From the NCBI GenBank assembly GCA_035628995.1, contig DASPIR010000009.1:52495-116494 (forward strand): DNA of 64,000 nt. The letters run 5' to 3'. Below are positions 9,762-17,761 of the stretch, one piece after another. The number at the start of each line of letters is the position of its first letter. The stretch's first letter is position 1. The position numbers and the translations under genes were made by a program. The notes under the pieces were generated by a model. The model was given only the letters and a program-made list of their open reading frames with translations. It was not told where the DNA came from and ran no database searches. Source of the stretch: Clostridia bacterium (GTDB lineage Bacteria > Bacillota > Clostridia > Lutisporales > Lutisporaceae).

Positions 9762-11485
9762 TATTCAAACACCGCCTTTAGCGTACCGTCAAGCTCCTTT
9801 TCAATCTCTATAATCTCTACCATAATATCGTTTGAAGCTTGTGGTGCAGTGTACTTATAAAAATACCTTGTAAAAGGTATCTCATAGCCTATTTTGGTTT
9901 TACTCCTGTCTATCCATGCATCAGGTACAAACGGCAAGACCTCTCTTTCAAAATAGCTATCAATATCATCCGTTAGGGGTACATTTTCTGTATCTCTCAA
10001 ATTGCTGTCAGATTGCTTTTCACCTTTTTTGAGAATAGGCTTCCCATTATCATCTAATAGCGGACGTTCAACAACAATTTTTGAATAGCCAAACTCTTCA
10101 TTATTAAAGATTTTGCTAAATTCTGTTACTTTGAAATTGCCATAGATTTTTGTAATCTCATCAATATAATGCTTGGGTATATCATTTCTCTTGTTGCCAA
10201 GGGATTTTCTTCGTTTTTCATACATCTCATTTGCGTTGATCAGCTGTACCTTTCCTCTGCGGTGAGGTGCTTTTTTATTCGACAGAATCCAAATGTAAGT
10301 GGCAATACCTGTGTTATAGAAAATATCGTTAGGCAAAGCCACTATGGCTTCAAGTATGTCATTCTCAATGATATATTTGCGAATCTCAGAAGGTCCACTT
10401 CCTGCATCGCCTGTAAAAAGTGGTGAGCCATTATGAATAATTGCAATGCGACTTCCACCATCTTTTGCATCTTTCATCTTAGAAATGGCTGTGAGTAAAA
10501 ACAGCATTTGGCCATCACCAATCGCTGGAACTCCGGGTCCAAATCTACCGGCAAATCCAAGCTTTTGTTCTTTCTCGATTACAGCTTTTTCATTCTTCCA
10601 TTCTCTTCCAAAGGGGGGATTCGACAAGATATAATCAAATTTATCTTCCTTGAATACATCATCCGAAAGCGTATTACCTTCTTTAATGTAATCAGCATTT
10701 GCACCCTTAATTAAAACATCAGACTTACAAATTGCATATGTCTGCGGATTGATCTCCTGACCAAAGCAAATAAGCTGTGCATTCTTGTTAAGGTGGCTTA
10801 GGTGATCTTCTGCCACTGTGAGCATACCCCCTGTACCGCAAGCAGGGTCGTAAATGGTTTTTACAATTGCGTTGCCTGACAATATATCACTATCCTCCGC
10901 AAAAAGGATATTAACCATAAGTTCAATCACTTCTCTTGGGGTATAGTGCTGTCCCGCATCCTCATTATGAGCCTCTGAAAATCTGCGGATGATTTCTTCA
11001 AATATGTATCCCATCTCAATGTTAGTAATCTTGTCCGGGTGCATATCAGCTTTTGGATCAGTAAACTCTTTTAGAACAATGTATAAAAGGTTTTTCTCTG
11101 ATAGATAGCTAATCTGATTATCAAACTTAAACCTCTCAATAATATTGCGGACATTCTCAGAAAAACCATTAAGATAGCTTTTAAAATTCGCCTCAATATT
11201 ATCGGGATCATCAAGTAACTTTTTAAATGTAAAGGGGCTGACATTATAAAACGAATAGCCGGATACTTTACGAAGAATCGGGTCTTTAACCACAATATTA
11301 AGTTCCTTATTTTTCTGTACAACAGCTTCTTTCGTCTTTTCTAATATGCAATCAAAACGTCGAATAACAGTAAGAGGCAAAATAACCTCTCCGTATTCAT
11401 GCGGTTTGTAGGGTCCTGTAAGCTTGTCTGCAATCGCCCATATAAGATTGGCTTTCTCATTTATGTTGATGTTAAGTGATGTCAT
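9761..11485 (-). CDS. hsdM: Type I DNA adenine methyltransferase subunit M
   Basis: HsdM is the N6-adenine methyltransferase that protects host DNA and is part of the restriction complex. The 574-residue length is typical. It has the N-terminal HsdM helical domain, the AGQHYTPREV block (~177-186), the AdoMet motif DPACGTGG (213-220) and the catalytic NPPF (289-292). It is the first gene of the hsdMSR operon and begins 84 bases after the AbiEii-type gene. That gap is long enough for a separate promoter, although none was convincing. Confidence 0.97.
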   Translation of the reverse strand: MTSLNININEKANLIWAIADKLTGPYKPHEYGEVILPLTVIRRFDCILEKTKEAVVQKNKELNIVVKDPILRKVSGYSFYNVSPFTFKKLLDDPDNIEANFKSYLNGFSENVRNIIERFKFDNQISYLSEKNLLYIVLKEFTDPKADMHPDKITNIEMGYIFEEIIRRFSEAHNEDAGQHYTPREVIELMVNILFAEDSDILSGNAIVKTIYDPACGTGGMLTVAEDHLSHLNKNAQLICFGQEINPQTYAICKSDVLIKGANADYIKEGNTLSDDVFKEDKFDYILSNPPFGREWKNEKAVIEKEQKLGFAGRFGPGVPAIGDGQMLFLLTAISKMKDAKDGGSRIAIIHNGSPLFTGDAGSGPSEIRKYIIENDILEAIVALPNDIFYNTGIATYIWILSNKKAPHRRGKVQLINANEMYEKRRKSLGNKRNDIPKHYIDEITKIYGNFKVTEFSKIFNNEEFGYSKIVVERPLLDDNGKPILKKGEKQSDSNLRDTENVPLTDDIDSYFEREVLPFVPDAWIDRSKTKIGYEIPFTRYFYKYTAPQASNDIMVEIIEIEKELDGTLKAVFE

Positions 11486-11569
11486 TATTGCACTCTCCTT
11501 GAATTCTATTATTGAAATGTATATCAGTCGCCATTACTCATCAAACTTCTTGCTGATCTCTCAATCGGG

Positions 11570-12673
11570 CTATAATGTCAAACCTGTCCCTGGTCCAATT
11601 ACAAGCTTCTTTTTTTCTAGAGGTACTCTTTCATATAACTCGACTGCTTTGAACCAATAATAAAATGCTTGAATATCCGTCTTCTTTAGCTTATTAAGCT
11701 TATTGAATTCAGTATTACTAATACTTAACGCCCCAATGTCTTCATTCCCATTGAATTTTTTAATATCCGTCTTATCATTAATTAGCTGCATTGAAAGATA
11801 TGCTGCCTTGGATGCACATTGTATTGCCGTGTCAAGATTGAAGGATGAGCCAAATATATAAGGTTTCATTTTGCTTATACCGGCCAATAATTCATTATAA
11901 TGCTCAGTTTCCTTCTTGCCCCTGTATGCGATGACAGTCGCTGTATGAAAGATATCATTCAATACTGATTCAGAATCCGATTTAATACCTCGATACTTAA
12001 TTTCCTGAGCTACTATTTTATCAAATGTGCCTTTTACGATATTTACATCTTTAACAATATCAAATAGATTAGCAATATCAAAGAGCTGCTTGATAATCTC
12101 CAATTCTTTTTTCACACCATATCTAATTCCTGTTGTGTTAGGGGCAAATGCAGTAAGCTTGTCCCCTAAAATACAGTCTATTGTAGGAACTTTAACTTCT
12201 GTTCTTCCAGCATCCATCTGTAAAAGTTGAGAGTACACCGGCACATTAATAGTCTGCAAATATAAATTTTCTTCATACAGGATATCAAGAAGTATATACT
12301 CTGTTTTGTTTGATATTTTGGAATGATAATTGAACTTATAATGTGCTTTTGGAATGTCTCCATGCATATTCCTTTCGTGTTTTTCATATTCCTCAAACAC
12401 TCCAAAATCTATAACTTTTTTGAATACCTCATCCATAGCATCCCTGTTTTTAGGAGTTACAATAATGTCTATATCAATTGATAATCGTTTTAGCTCTCTT
12501 AAAAGAAGGATTAATGAAGTCCCTCCTTTGAATATAAAATCCAAGCCACTTACTTTTAGCTGTTCAAGAAGAGTAAGTGCAAATATAACCTTCTCCATCA
12601 GTATCGGATCACTCTTGTATTTCTGTTGGATACCACAAATCCATTCTGCTGAATATGACTCCTTAAGTATCAT
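11570..12673 (-). CDS. AbiEii-family nucleotidyltransferase toxin
   Basis: The protein has the nucleotidyltransferase signature of the AbiEii/AbiGii family: FKGGTS (48-53) followed by the catalytic pair D67-x-D69 in SIDIDII. A downstream GDKLTAFAPN block is also conserved in the family. AbiEii toxins act with an AbiEi antitoxin as a type IV-classified toxin-antitoxin pair that blocks phage growth by growth arrest. The antitoxin-type gene lies 16 bases upstream, giving the usual order. At 367 residues it is somewhat longer than some AbiEii proteins. Its place just before hsdMSR suggests a combined defence module. Confidence 0.88.
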   Translation of the reverse strand: MILKESYSAEWICGIQQKYKSDPILMEKVIFALTLLEQLKVSGLDFIFKGGTSLILLLRELKRLSIDIDIIVTPKNRDAMDEVFKKVIDFGVFEEYEKHERNMHGDIPKAHYKFNYHSKISNKTEYILLDILYEENLYLQTINVPVYSQLLQMDAGRTEVKVPTIDCILGDKLTAFAPNTTGIRYGVKKELEIIKQLFDIANLFDIVKDVNIVKGTFDKIVAQEIKYRGIKSDSESVLNDIFHTATVIAYRGKKETEHYNELLAGISKMKPYIFGSSFNLDTAIQCASKAAYLSMQLINDKTDIKKFNGNEDIGALSISNTEFNKLNKLKKTDIQAFYYWFKAVELYERVPLEKKKLVIGPGTGLTL

Positions 12674-12689
12674 ATGTGTCTTCCTTTCA

Positions 12690-13511
12690 TTAATATCTCA
12701 ATACACTCGTTTGTCCTTCAATAAAGGCTTCCAACCTATCTTTACATTTTCTTCTTCCGGCATATCTATATAAGTTTGAAAATGAGACTTTATAATACCT
12801 GAACATGTTCTCAAATATATTGATAAGTTCCTGCCCTTGATATGGGTAGAAGAAATCTTCTTCAGCAAATAAATCAACAAGAATCTTCTCTGCTCTGGGT
12901 ATAGTTATAGACATGCCTTTTGATACAGGTGCCTGCGAAATCAGCTTTTTTATTACCATACTATCTTTACTCTCAAATACATACCGTTCCAATTCCTTAT
13001 ATGTTGGCTTAATATATATATTTTCAAATTCAGACTTCAGATAATTAAATACTGACTCTTCTGTGCCATTCTCAACCTCAATAATAGTAAAAAATCTACC
13101 CGGCTGATGCACCATAAACTCGTTCAACCAACTTGTTTCCCAAACGCATGCATCCAGATAAGGGAACTGTTTTCTCAGCCTTGAATACACATCTTCTAAT
13201 TTCTGCGAAATTGCCGGCTGATATATTTTGTTTTTAATCATTATCGTGTTGTTATCAAGGCAATCATATAATGTAAAGATCCCCCTATCTAGTGCTGAAA
13301 TTACCTTTTTCTTCTTTAAATCATAAAGCATCCATCTAAAGGTTGTCTCTTTAAGCTCTGGATAGAAATTCTGATAGAATTCCTTAAGTTCATTTCTCTT
13401 AATTATTTCTCTAGAGTAAAATGCTTCCTTAATCTGTTCAATTTTCAATCTGTCAGTCAAGTCCATCACCCCGATCAATGCATTGATTAGATATAATGTC
13501 ACCTTTTGCAT
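12690..13511 (-). CDS. AbiEi-type antitoxin / transcriptional regulator (DUF6577-like)
   Basis: The 273-residue protein resembles AbiEi-family antitoxins of the larger DUF6577 kind. It has an N-terminal winged-helix region (about residues 18-65, with TTFRWMLYDLKKKKVI) and a mixed alpha/beta C-terminal region. AbiEi proteins repress their own operon by binding inverted repeats, and a 14-bp perfect inverted repeat overlaps this gene's start. The start given lies only nine bases after a TATAAT box and has no ribosome site, so it would be leaderless. The ATG at codon 16 (13466) fits the likely domain start better and is a real alternative. Confidence 0.8.
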   Translation of the reverse strand: MQKVTLYLINALIGVMDLTDRLKIEQIKEAFYSREIIKRNELKEFYQNFYPELKETTFRWMLYDLKKKKVISALDRGIFTLYDCLDNNTIMIKNKIYQPAISQKLEDVYSRLRKQFPYLDACVWETSWLNEFMVHQPGRFFTIIEVENGTEESVFNYLKSEFENIYIKPTYKELERYVFESKDSMVIKKLISQAPVSKGMSITIPRAEKILVDLFAEEDFFYPYQGQELINIFENMFRYYKVSFSNLYRYAGRRKCKDRLEAFIEGQTSVLRY

Positions 13512-13528
13512 ACAGTGACATTATATCT
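13489..13528 (-). promoter_or_regulatory. Probable promoter and autoregulatory operator of the AbiEi/AbiEii-hsd operon
   Basis: A 14-bp perfect inverted repeat (AGATATAATGTCAC and its complement) is separated by 12 bases. The upstream arm, read on the minus strand, contains TATAAT, a likely -10 element. A repressor bound here would cover the promoter. The ATG of the longest reading frame lies inside the loop. Confidence 0.6.
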
Positions 13529-13558
13529 GTACTTATTATAACATTATTTCAATATTCT

Positions 13559-13610
13559 TGAAACAGATACTTTGTCACTCTTTAAAATTAGTGACAAAGT
13601 ATCTGTTTCA
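13559..13610. repeat. 21-bp perfect inverted repeat between tRNA-Met and the island operon
   Basis: The arms at 13559-13579 and 13590-13610 (TGAAACAGATACTTTGTCAC... and complement) are perfect with a 10-base loop. It is the first feature inside the island beside the tRNA end. It could be a bidirectional terminator, a recombinase or excisionase site, or a second operator; it shares only GTGACA with the promoter repeat. Confidence 0.7.
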
Positions 13611-13627
13611 TAGAATCTATAATCTCA

Positions 13628-13660
13628 AAAAACTAAAAAACTCAGACCTAAGTCTGAGTG
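13628..13660 (-). terminator. tRNA-Met terminator
   Basis: On the minus strand ACTCAGAC and GTCTGAGT pair around a four-base loop, followed by TTTTTAGTTTTT, right after the tRNA-Met 3' end. An identical copy lies at 4330-4362 in the other island end. Confidence 0.85.
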
Positions 13661-13716
13661 TTATAAACAATATGGTAGCGGCGGGGAGATTTGAACTCTC
13701 GACCTGTCGGGTATGA
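13628..13716. repeat. Island end repeat, tRNA-proximal copy (att-type)
   Basis: This is the second copy of the 89-bp perfect direct repeat. It begins at the base before the tRNA-Met anticodon (position 33) and runs through the 3' half and terminator. Crossover in or near an anticodon loop is typical of tyrosine integrases. Confidence 0.9.
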
Positions 13717-13749
13717 ACCGAATGCTCTAGCCAGCTGAGCTACGCCGCC
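13673..13749 (-). tRNA. tRNA-Met (CAT), elongator
   Basis: This is a 77-base tRNA with encoded CCA, GGCGGCG acceptor, CAT anticodon and a sequence close to other Firmicute elongator tRNA-Met genes. Two non-pairs are visible, T27-C43 and A50-C64. It is the insertion target of the island, and its 3' half is duplicated at 4375-4418. In B. subtilis a tRNA-Met also lies between yabR and spoIIE. Confidence 0.95.
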
Positions 13750-13820
13750 ATATATATAATGCCTGTCACCTGACGGTGTGCACCACTAAGTAGCGCAGGC
13801 TCTGAAAAATCAATTTTATT

Positions 13821-13896
<76 letters not shown>

Positions 13897-13903
13897 ATGT
13901 TTT

Positions 13904-13992
13904 TGGTGCCGAAGACCGGAATCGAACCGGTACGGTCGGTAAGGACCGCAGGATTTTAAGTCCTGTGCGTCTGCCAGTTCCGCCACTTCGGC
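13904..13992 (-). tRNA. tRNA-Leu (TAA)
   Basis: This is an 89-base class II tRNA with a long variable arm, TAA anticodon, perfect GCCGAAG/CTTCGGC acceptor stem and encoded CCA. It is the first gene of the cluster in the direction of transcription, seven bases before the initiator tRNA. Confidence 0.95.
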
Positions 13993-14102
13993 TTTCAAAA
14001 CTTGATACCGCGTCTTAACGACAAATATTATTATATCGTCTTTGCCTTCAAACGTCAATACATTTTTTACTGGTATTAATACCCTTTTAGCCATCAAGTT
14101 TT

Positions 14103-15035
14103 TTATTGGCAGGCTTTGCCCAGAATATACTTTGCTATGATTCCTTCGAGATTGTCATTCTCACTTATAATTAGGTCATCTTTCTTCAAGCCTTCAATAA
14201 GATGATGCAATATGTATATACCTGCCGGCATCACATCTGCTCTTTCCTTCTGCAGACCTTTGACATCACAGCGGGCCTGGACGGGCATATCCTTTAGCGT
14301 CCTGAAGGTATTATCGATAAAATCAATATTTATAACTGTATTATGTACAATTGCCGGATCATATATGCTCAAACCGTGAAATATAGCAGCTACCGTAGTC
14401 GCAGTGCCGCCGATAGCAATTACCCTGTCTATCCTTTTTTTGCTAAAATATTCTAACGGCTCTTTAAAAAGCTCATTAAGCTTATTTTTCATATTTACAG
14501 TATCTTCATTGCTTATTGGGTTGCATGTAACAAACTGCTCGGTCATTCTAACCGCTCCGGCAGGAATGCTCACGGAGTAGTCGATTTTATCCTTGCTGCC
14601 AAGCACCAACTCGGTGCTTCCTCCTCCTATATCAATTACAAGTGTGCTTTCAAGAGGGTTCTCGATTTCACTCATAACGCCTTTCAGTCCAAGCTCTGCT
14701 TCTTCCTCACCGCTTATAATCCTGACATCCACTCCAGCCTGACTCTTTGCGTCAGCAGCAAAAGCCTCTCCATTTAATGCGTCACGCACTGCACTTGTTG
14801 CTATTGTGAATACTTCTTGTGCACCGTATCTGTCAGCTTTGTTCTTAAAGTATTTCAGGGCATCAATATTTCTTACAAAGGACTTTTCTGTTATCAGTCC
14901 TGTTTTTGAAACATCCTTCCCTATCCTGGTTACAATGAGCTCCTTCTCTTTTTTTGCTATGGAGCTGCCTACAATTTCACAGAGCATTAATCTCATAGAG
15001 TTTGTACCAATGTCGATAGCAGCTACTTTTTTCAT
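14103..15035 (-). CDS. Ppx/GppA-family phosphatase
   Basis: The 310-residue protein is an ASKHA-fold phosphatase of the exopolyphosphatase/pppGpp phosphohydrolase family. It has AIDIGTNSMRL at ~5-15 (phosphate-1 motif) and VIDIGGGSTELVLG at ~143-156 (phosphate-2 motif). It lacks the C-terminal HD-like domain of longer Ppx proteins, as in many short Firmicute homologues. It hydrolyses polyphosphate or pppGpp in the cytoplasm; the sequence does not settle which. AAGGAG precedes the ATG. It sits between yabR and the tRNA cluster. Confidence 0.9.
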   Translation of the reverse strand: MKKVAAIDIGTNSMRLMLCEIVGSSIAKKEKELIVTRIGKDVSKTGLITEKSFVRNIDALKYFKNKADRYGAQEVFTIATSAVRDALNGEAFAADAKSQAGVDVRIISGEEEAELGLKGVMSEIENPLESTLVIDIGGGSTELVLGSKDKIDYSVSIPAGAVRMTEQFVTCNPISNEDTVNMKNKLNELFKEPLEYFSKKRIDRVIAIGGTATTVAAIFHGLSIYDPAIVHNTVINIDFIDNTFRTLKDMPVQARCDVKGLQKERADVMPAGIYILHHLIEGLKKDDLIISENDNLEGIIAKYILGKACQ

Positions 15036-15174
15036 TTGATTCTCCTTTTATTATTCCATTTTTATTTTGTTTAAACAAATAATAAACTGTCAGACCTGCT
15101 GACAGTATATTTATGCTATAAATAAATTATTTAATTATTGCGGTTTATTGAAAATTTAATATTGTCAAATAGCA

Positions 15175-15603
15175 TTAGCTCTTTTGCGCTCCACCATCAC
15201 TTTTCCTGTAACCACCGTTGCGTTTTGAGTCAGTATTTTTCTTAAGCTGTTGAAGTTTTTCATCGCTTTCCTTAAGGAATTTTGAAATGCGGTCTTCGAA
15301 TGAATTTCCCTGATTTTTCCTTGACTCTTGCTCCCAATCAATCTCCATCGGCCTTACTATTCTCTTAATCACTTGGGCCTGCTTTATTGAAAGGTTGATT
15401 TTACCGTTTTTTTCAACAGATAGCACCTTAACCTTTACCTTGTCCTTTTCTTTAATAAAGTGCTTAATGTCCTTTACATAAGTATCTGCAATTTCTGAAA
15501 TATGAACCAGACCCATTTTACCCTCTGGCAGCTGAATGAAGGCCCCAAAGCTTGTTATACTCGAAACTACACCTTCAACTACCTTACCTTCCTCAATAGG
15601 CAT
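15175..15603 (-). CDS. yabR: S1-domain RNA-binding protein, YabR type
   Basis: The protein has an S1 RNA-binding domain in residues 1-72 (EGKVVEGVVSSITSFGAF, then VHISEIAD and INLSIKQ). A charged, probably disordered tail of ~70 residues rich in Lys, Ser and Gln follows. It is the YabR/general stress protein 13 type, found after divIC in sporulating Firmicutes. Its exact role is not established; binding to ribosomes or RNA is likely. AGGAGG lies about 11 bases before the ATG. Confidence 0.9.
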   Translation of the reverse strand: MPIEEGKVVEGVVSSITSFGAFIQLPEGKMGLVHISEIADTYVKDIKHFIKEKDKVKVKVLSVEKNGKINLSIKQAQVIKRIVRPMEIDWEQESRKNQGNSFEDRISKFLKESDEKLQQLKKNTDSKRNGGYRKSDGGAQKS

Positions 15604-15685
15604 ATAAAAAATACTCCTCCTTTAATAAGCAATAGAACTGCTATGGATATAATATATTAAAACCCTTCTGCTGTCAACATCGTAC

Positions 15686-15991
15686 CTAATTATCCCTATT
15701 CTGTATATTATTATCAGCAGAAGACTGATCAATGTAGACCCTTTCCCCTGATTTGACAAGGCCCAGCTGTTCCCTTGCCATTTTCTCTATGTATTCAGCT
15801 GAAGTCGCATTATTGATCATTTCCACCAGCTTATCATTATCCCTTTTAACAGCTTCTATTTTCGTAACTGCGGCCTGTTCGGACTTCTTCAGTTCAGAAA
15901 TTGCAAACTGCTGGTTTATTATTGTAAACACAGCATAACCCATAAAAATGACCATGAATAGATTTTTAAACCTAAGCTTCCGCTTTTTCAT
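15686..15991 (-). CDS. divIC: Septum formation initiator, DivIC/FtsB family
   Basis: This is a small bitopic division protein. The KKRKLRFKNLF basic N-terminus, one membrane segment (about residues 13-31), a coiled coil (~33-68) and the YIEKMAREQLGLVKSGE block are the hallmarks of DivIC/FtsB proteins. It would act with FtsL and DivIB in the division complex. The ATG chosen has GAGGGG six bases upstream; the in-frame ATG two codons earlier would be too close to that site. It keeps its place between yabQ and yabR. Confidence 0.93.
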   Translation of the reverse strand: MKKRKLRFKNLFMVIFMGYAVFTIINQQFAISELKKSEQAAVTKIEAVKRDNDKLVEMINNATSAEYIEKMAREQLGLVKSGERVYIDQSSADNNIQNRDN

Positions 15992-16174
15992 CTGCATCCC
16001 CTCAACATTCAACATCCACACTCTATGCTTAGCCCTAAGTGCATTCTATATAGTACATAGTATGTACAATTATTTCATATATTACCTAAATTTTCAGTAA
16101 CCTCAAAGTGCCGCAAATATTTATATTCGACGGTGGGAAAAAAAATCCTTTAACATAAGGCTTTAAAAAGCAAT

Positions 16175-16696
16175 TTAATTGCCTTTTCGATTTTTCCGTT
16201 TCACTATCAGACTATAATATTTTCTTGAGTCATCTACTATTTGTTTCGGCAATTTCCGCACTTTTCTTAACCTTATTTTTTTCCTGCCCAAAAATTTCGA
16301 AAGGCTATAGTAGCATTGGCACAGGAAGGAGTATAGCAGCTTTAATGGCAAAGCAGCAATGCAATTGGTTTTCTTAAAGAAGCTGGCGATATTCCTGTAC
16401 AAGAAAAGGAATACCCCTGCAGCAATCCTCCCAAGCAGCTTTTCATATAAATAAAACCCAACAAGAAAGCCTATGAAGACATAAGATCTTATATCTCCGT
16501 AGCTGCTGGAAAAAACCGCCCATATAACCACCGTAAACACCGAAAAGAGAAATAGCATATCCCAAAATGAGGTAATCAGCCTTTCATTTCTCTTTTTCCC
16601 CTTTAAAACCCTGTAAATATCGTACAAAACGCCTATGAGTATTCCTCCATATACTGTATAAGAAAACACATAACTCTGGAATTGAACGGTTTCCAC
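16175..16696 (-). CDS. yabQ: Spore cortex biosynthesis protein YabQ
   Basis: The 173-residue protein has four or so hydrophobic segments: residues ~8-30 with a conserved GGILIGVLYDIYRVLKG block, then ~43-90 and ~95-120. A basic C-terminus follows. This matches YabQ, a membrane protein needed for spore cortex synthesis in Bacillus. Its neighbours yabP and divIC are in the expected order. A 223-base gap to yabP holds a repeated two-hairpin element, which is unusual because yabP and yabQ are normally close together. Confidence 0.92.
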   Translation of the reverse strand: METVQFQSYVFSYTVYGGILIGVLYDIYRVLKGKKRNERLITSFWDMLFLFSVFTVVIWAVFSSSYGDIRSYVFIGFLVGFYLYEKLLGRIAAGVFLFLYRNIASFFKKTNCIAALPLKLLYSFLCQCYYSLSKFLGRKKIRLRKVRKLPKQIVDDSRKYYSLIVKRKNRKGN

Positions 16697-16804
16697 TGAA
16701 AGACCTCCTCAACAACTGGTTTTCGAGATATAAACGGCATAGTCAACTACATTGCCAAGCTGTAATTAACCATGCCGTTTTGGGAACAGTGAACAATTGC
16801 CCTA

Positions 16805-16905
16805 GTGCTTATTAACATAACATATTTCTCATCATTCAAAATGTTAATAATGCACATCATTAATGTTGTGCCCTGCTGCTATATACGAATACTGTTACAG
16901 GGCAC
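16805..16905. repeat. Two-hairpin repeated element, copy 1 (yabP-yabQ gap)
   Basis: Two stems lie side by side: 16805-16855 (GTGCTTATTAACAT paired with ATGTTAATAATGCAC, with one bulged base) and 16868-16905 (GTGCCCTG paired with CAGGGCAC). A clearly related copy is at 30233-30332. Stems are kept while loop bases differ. Confidence 0.75.
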
Positions 16906-16919
16906 ATATATATTCAGTT

Positions 16920-17207
16920 TCATTTGAATATGTTGCTCAAAAAACTGCCGGTTTTTTTGACATCTATTTTGTCGTTGTATACACAAGAAATTATGTACCC
17001 CTCGATAAAAAGGTTGCCATCATCGACGCTCAGCCTGTTAATATGCAGATCTGTTCCTCTTATTGTGAGGCCTCCTGCTTCAGTATCCAATGCCACCGTA
17101 TTGTCATCAAAGCTGGTTACATCCCTGACTCCGGTGATTATCAGCTTTTCCCGTCCTTCTATTGTAATATTGTGAGGTTTTGACTTTATCAGCTTCTTTT
17201 CTTCCAT
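16920..17207 (-). CDS. yabP: Sporulation protein YabP
   Basis: The 95-residue protein has the YabP/YqfC fold signature: HNITIEGREKLIITGV, a middle LTIRGTDLHI block and a LFIEGYI strand near the end. YabP is made in the mother cell and is linked to cortex formation together with YabQ. The ATG chosen has GGGGG seven bases upstream; the open frame extends 26 codons further but has no signal there. The gene precedes yabQ as in other spore formers. Confidence 0.94.
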   Translation of the reverse strand: MEEKKLIKSKPHNITIEGREKLIITGVRDVTSFDDNTVALDTEAGGLTIRGTDLHINRLSVDDGNLFIEGYIISCVYNDKIDVKKTGSFLSNIFK

Positions 17208-17308
17208 AAAAAAACCCCCTAGACATATATAATATTTATATGCTGGGAGCTTGCAAATATGTATAAATTCACTATAACGGCACAATAGTAGAATAATACG
17301 ACGATACT

Positions 17309-17440
17309 GGTTGCGAGTTGCGCGTTACGCGTTACGAGTATTCAGAAATGCTTCGAAGCCCTGCCAGAACACGCGAAACACGAAACGGGACCACATAGAA
17401 GTGACCCTATGCTTGCAGCGCGCAACAAGAATGCGACAAC
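17309..17440. repeat. Degenerate heptad-repeat module, upstream of yabP
   Basis: The left part is GTTGCGA-GTTGCGC-GTTACGC-GTTACGA, tandem seven-base units. After a CTTCGAAGCC block come related units on the opposite strand (GCGAAAC, ACGAAAC). This matches the arms of the modules at 56102-56240 and 57872-58010, but the central GTAG hairpin is missing, so it looks like a decayed relative. Confidence 0.65.
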
Positions 17441-17450
17441 GTCGCAATCT

Positions 17451-17690
17451 TTATATAATCCTGTACATTTCTTTAGCAGCTACTTTAGTTGCATTAGCGG
17501 ATATGTCTACTATTTCTGCCTTTATGCTTTTTTCGCCGAACACAATCTCAATTATGTCTCCAACCTTCACTTCGGCACTTGGCTTAGCCTGTTTACCGTT
17601 AAGATATACCTTGTCACCTATGCAGGCATCCTTAGCTACGGTTCTTCTTTTTATCAGTCTTGAGTTCTTTAGGTACTTATCAAGTCTCAA
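17451..17690 (-). CDS. rqcP: RqcP-type S4-domain RNA-binding protein (YabO)
   Basis: This is a small S4-domain protein with LRLDKYLKNSRLIKRRTVAKD at the start and VGDIIEIVFG in the second half, the pattern of YabO/RqcP. RqcP binds stalled 50S subunits and helps RqcH add alanine tails during ribosome quality control. I chose the TTG that gives the family's usual MRLDK start and has GGGAAG eight bases upstream; the frame is open six codons further to a GTG. It follows hup and precedes yabP, the conserved order. Confidence 0.9.
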   Translation of the reverse strand: MRLDKYLKNSRLIKRRTVAKDACIGDKVYLNGKQAKPSAEVKVGDIIEIVFGEKSIKAEIVDISANATKVAAKEMYRII

Positions 17691-17718
17691 TGAAATCACT
17701 TCCCACACTCTTTATAGT

Positions 17719-17749
17719 GAAAAATCAGGCCGCATCGGCCTGATTTTTC
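17719..17749 (-). terminator. Terminator after hup
   Basis: A 14-bp perfect stem (GAAAAATCAGGCCG and complement) with a three-base loop ends in a T run on the minus strand. It lies between hup and rqcP, so rqcP probably gets its transcripts by read-through or from its own promoter. Confidence 0.9.
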
Positions 17750-17761
17750 TTAAATATGTAC

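Larger units (their letters stand above)
4330..13716. mobile_element. Genomic defence island in tRNA-Met, flanked by 89-bp direct repeats
   Basis: Both ends carry the same 89-bp sequence (4330-4418 and 13628-13716), identical base for base. It consists of the tRNA-Met 3' part from just before the anticodon plus the tRNA terminator. The intact tRNA is at the high-coordinate end and a truncated 3' half lies at the other, as expected after site-specific insertion into a tRNA gene. Cargo is AbiEi/AbiEii, HsdM, HsdS, HsdR and one unknown protein, all on the minus strand. No recombinase, relaxase or phage gene is visible, so the element is either non-autonomous or has lost its integrase. Confidence 0.85.

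Noticed and set aside
4330..13716. Prophage or integrative conjugative element
   Set aside because: No structural, replication, relaxase or recombinase genes lie between the repeats; only defence-type genes are present.
17208..17290. Sigma-E-like promoter elements (ACATATTT and CATATAAAT) upstream of yabP
   Set aside because: The spacing is only 12 bases where the consensus needs about 14, so I do not call it although sigma-E control of yabP would be expected.
17309..17440. REP element at the module upstream of yabP
   Set aside because: It has the heptad arms but no hairpin followed by CTAC, so it is listed only as a degenerate heptad module.
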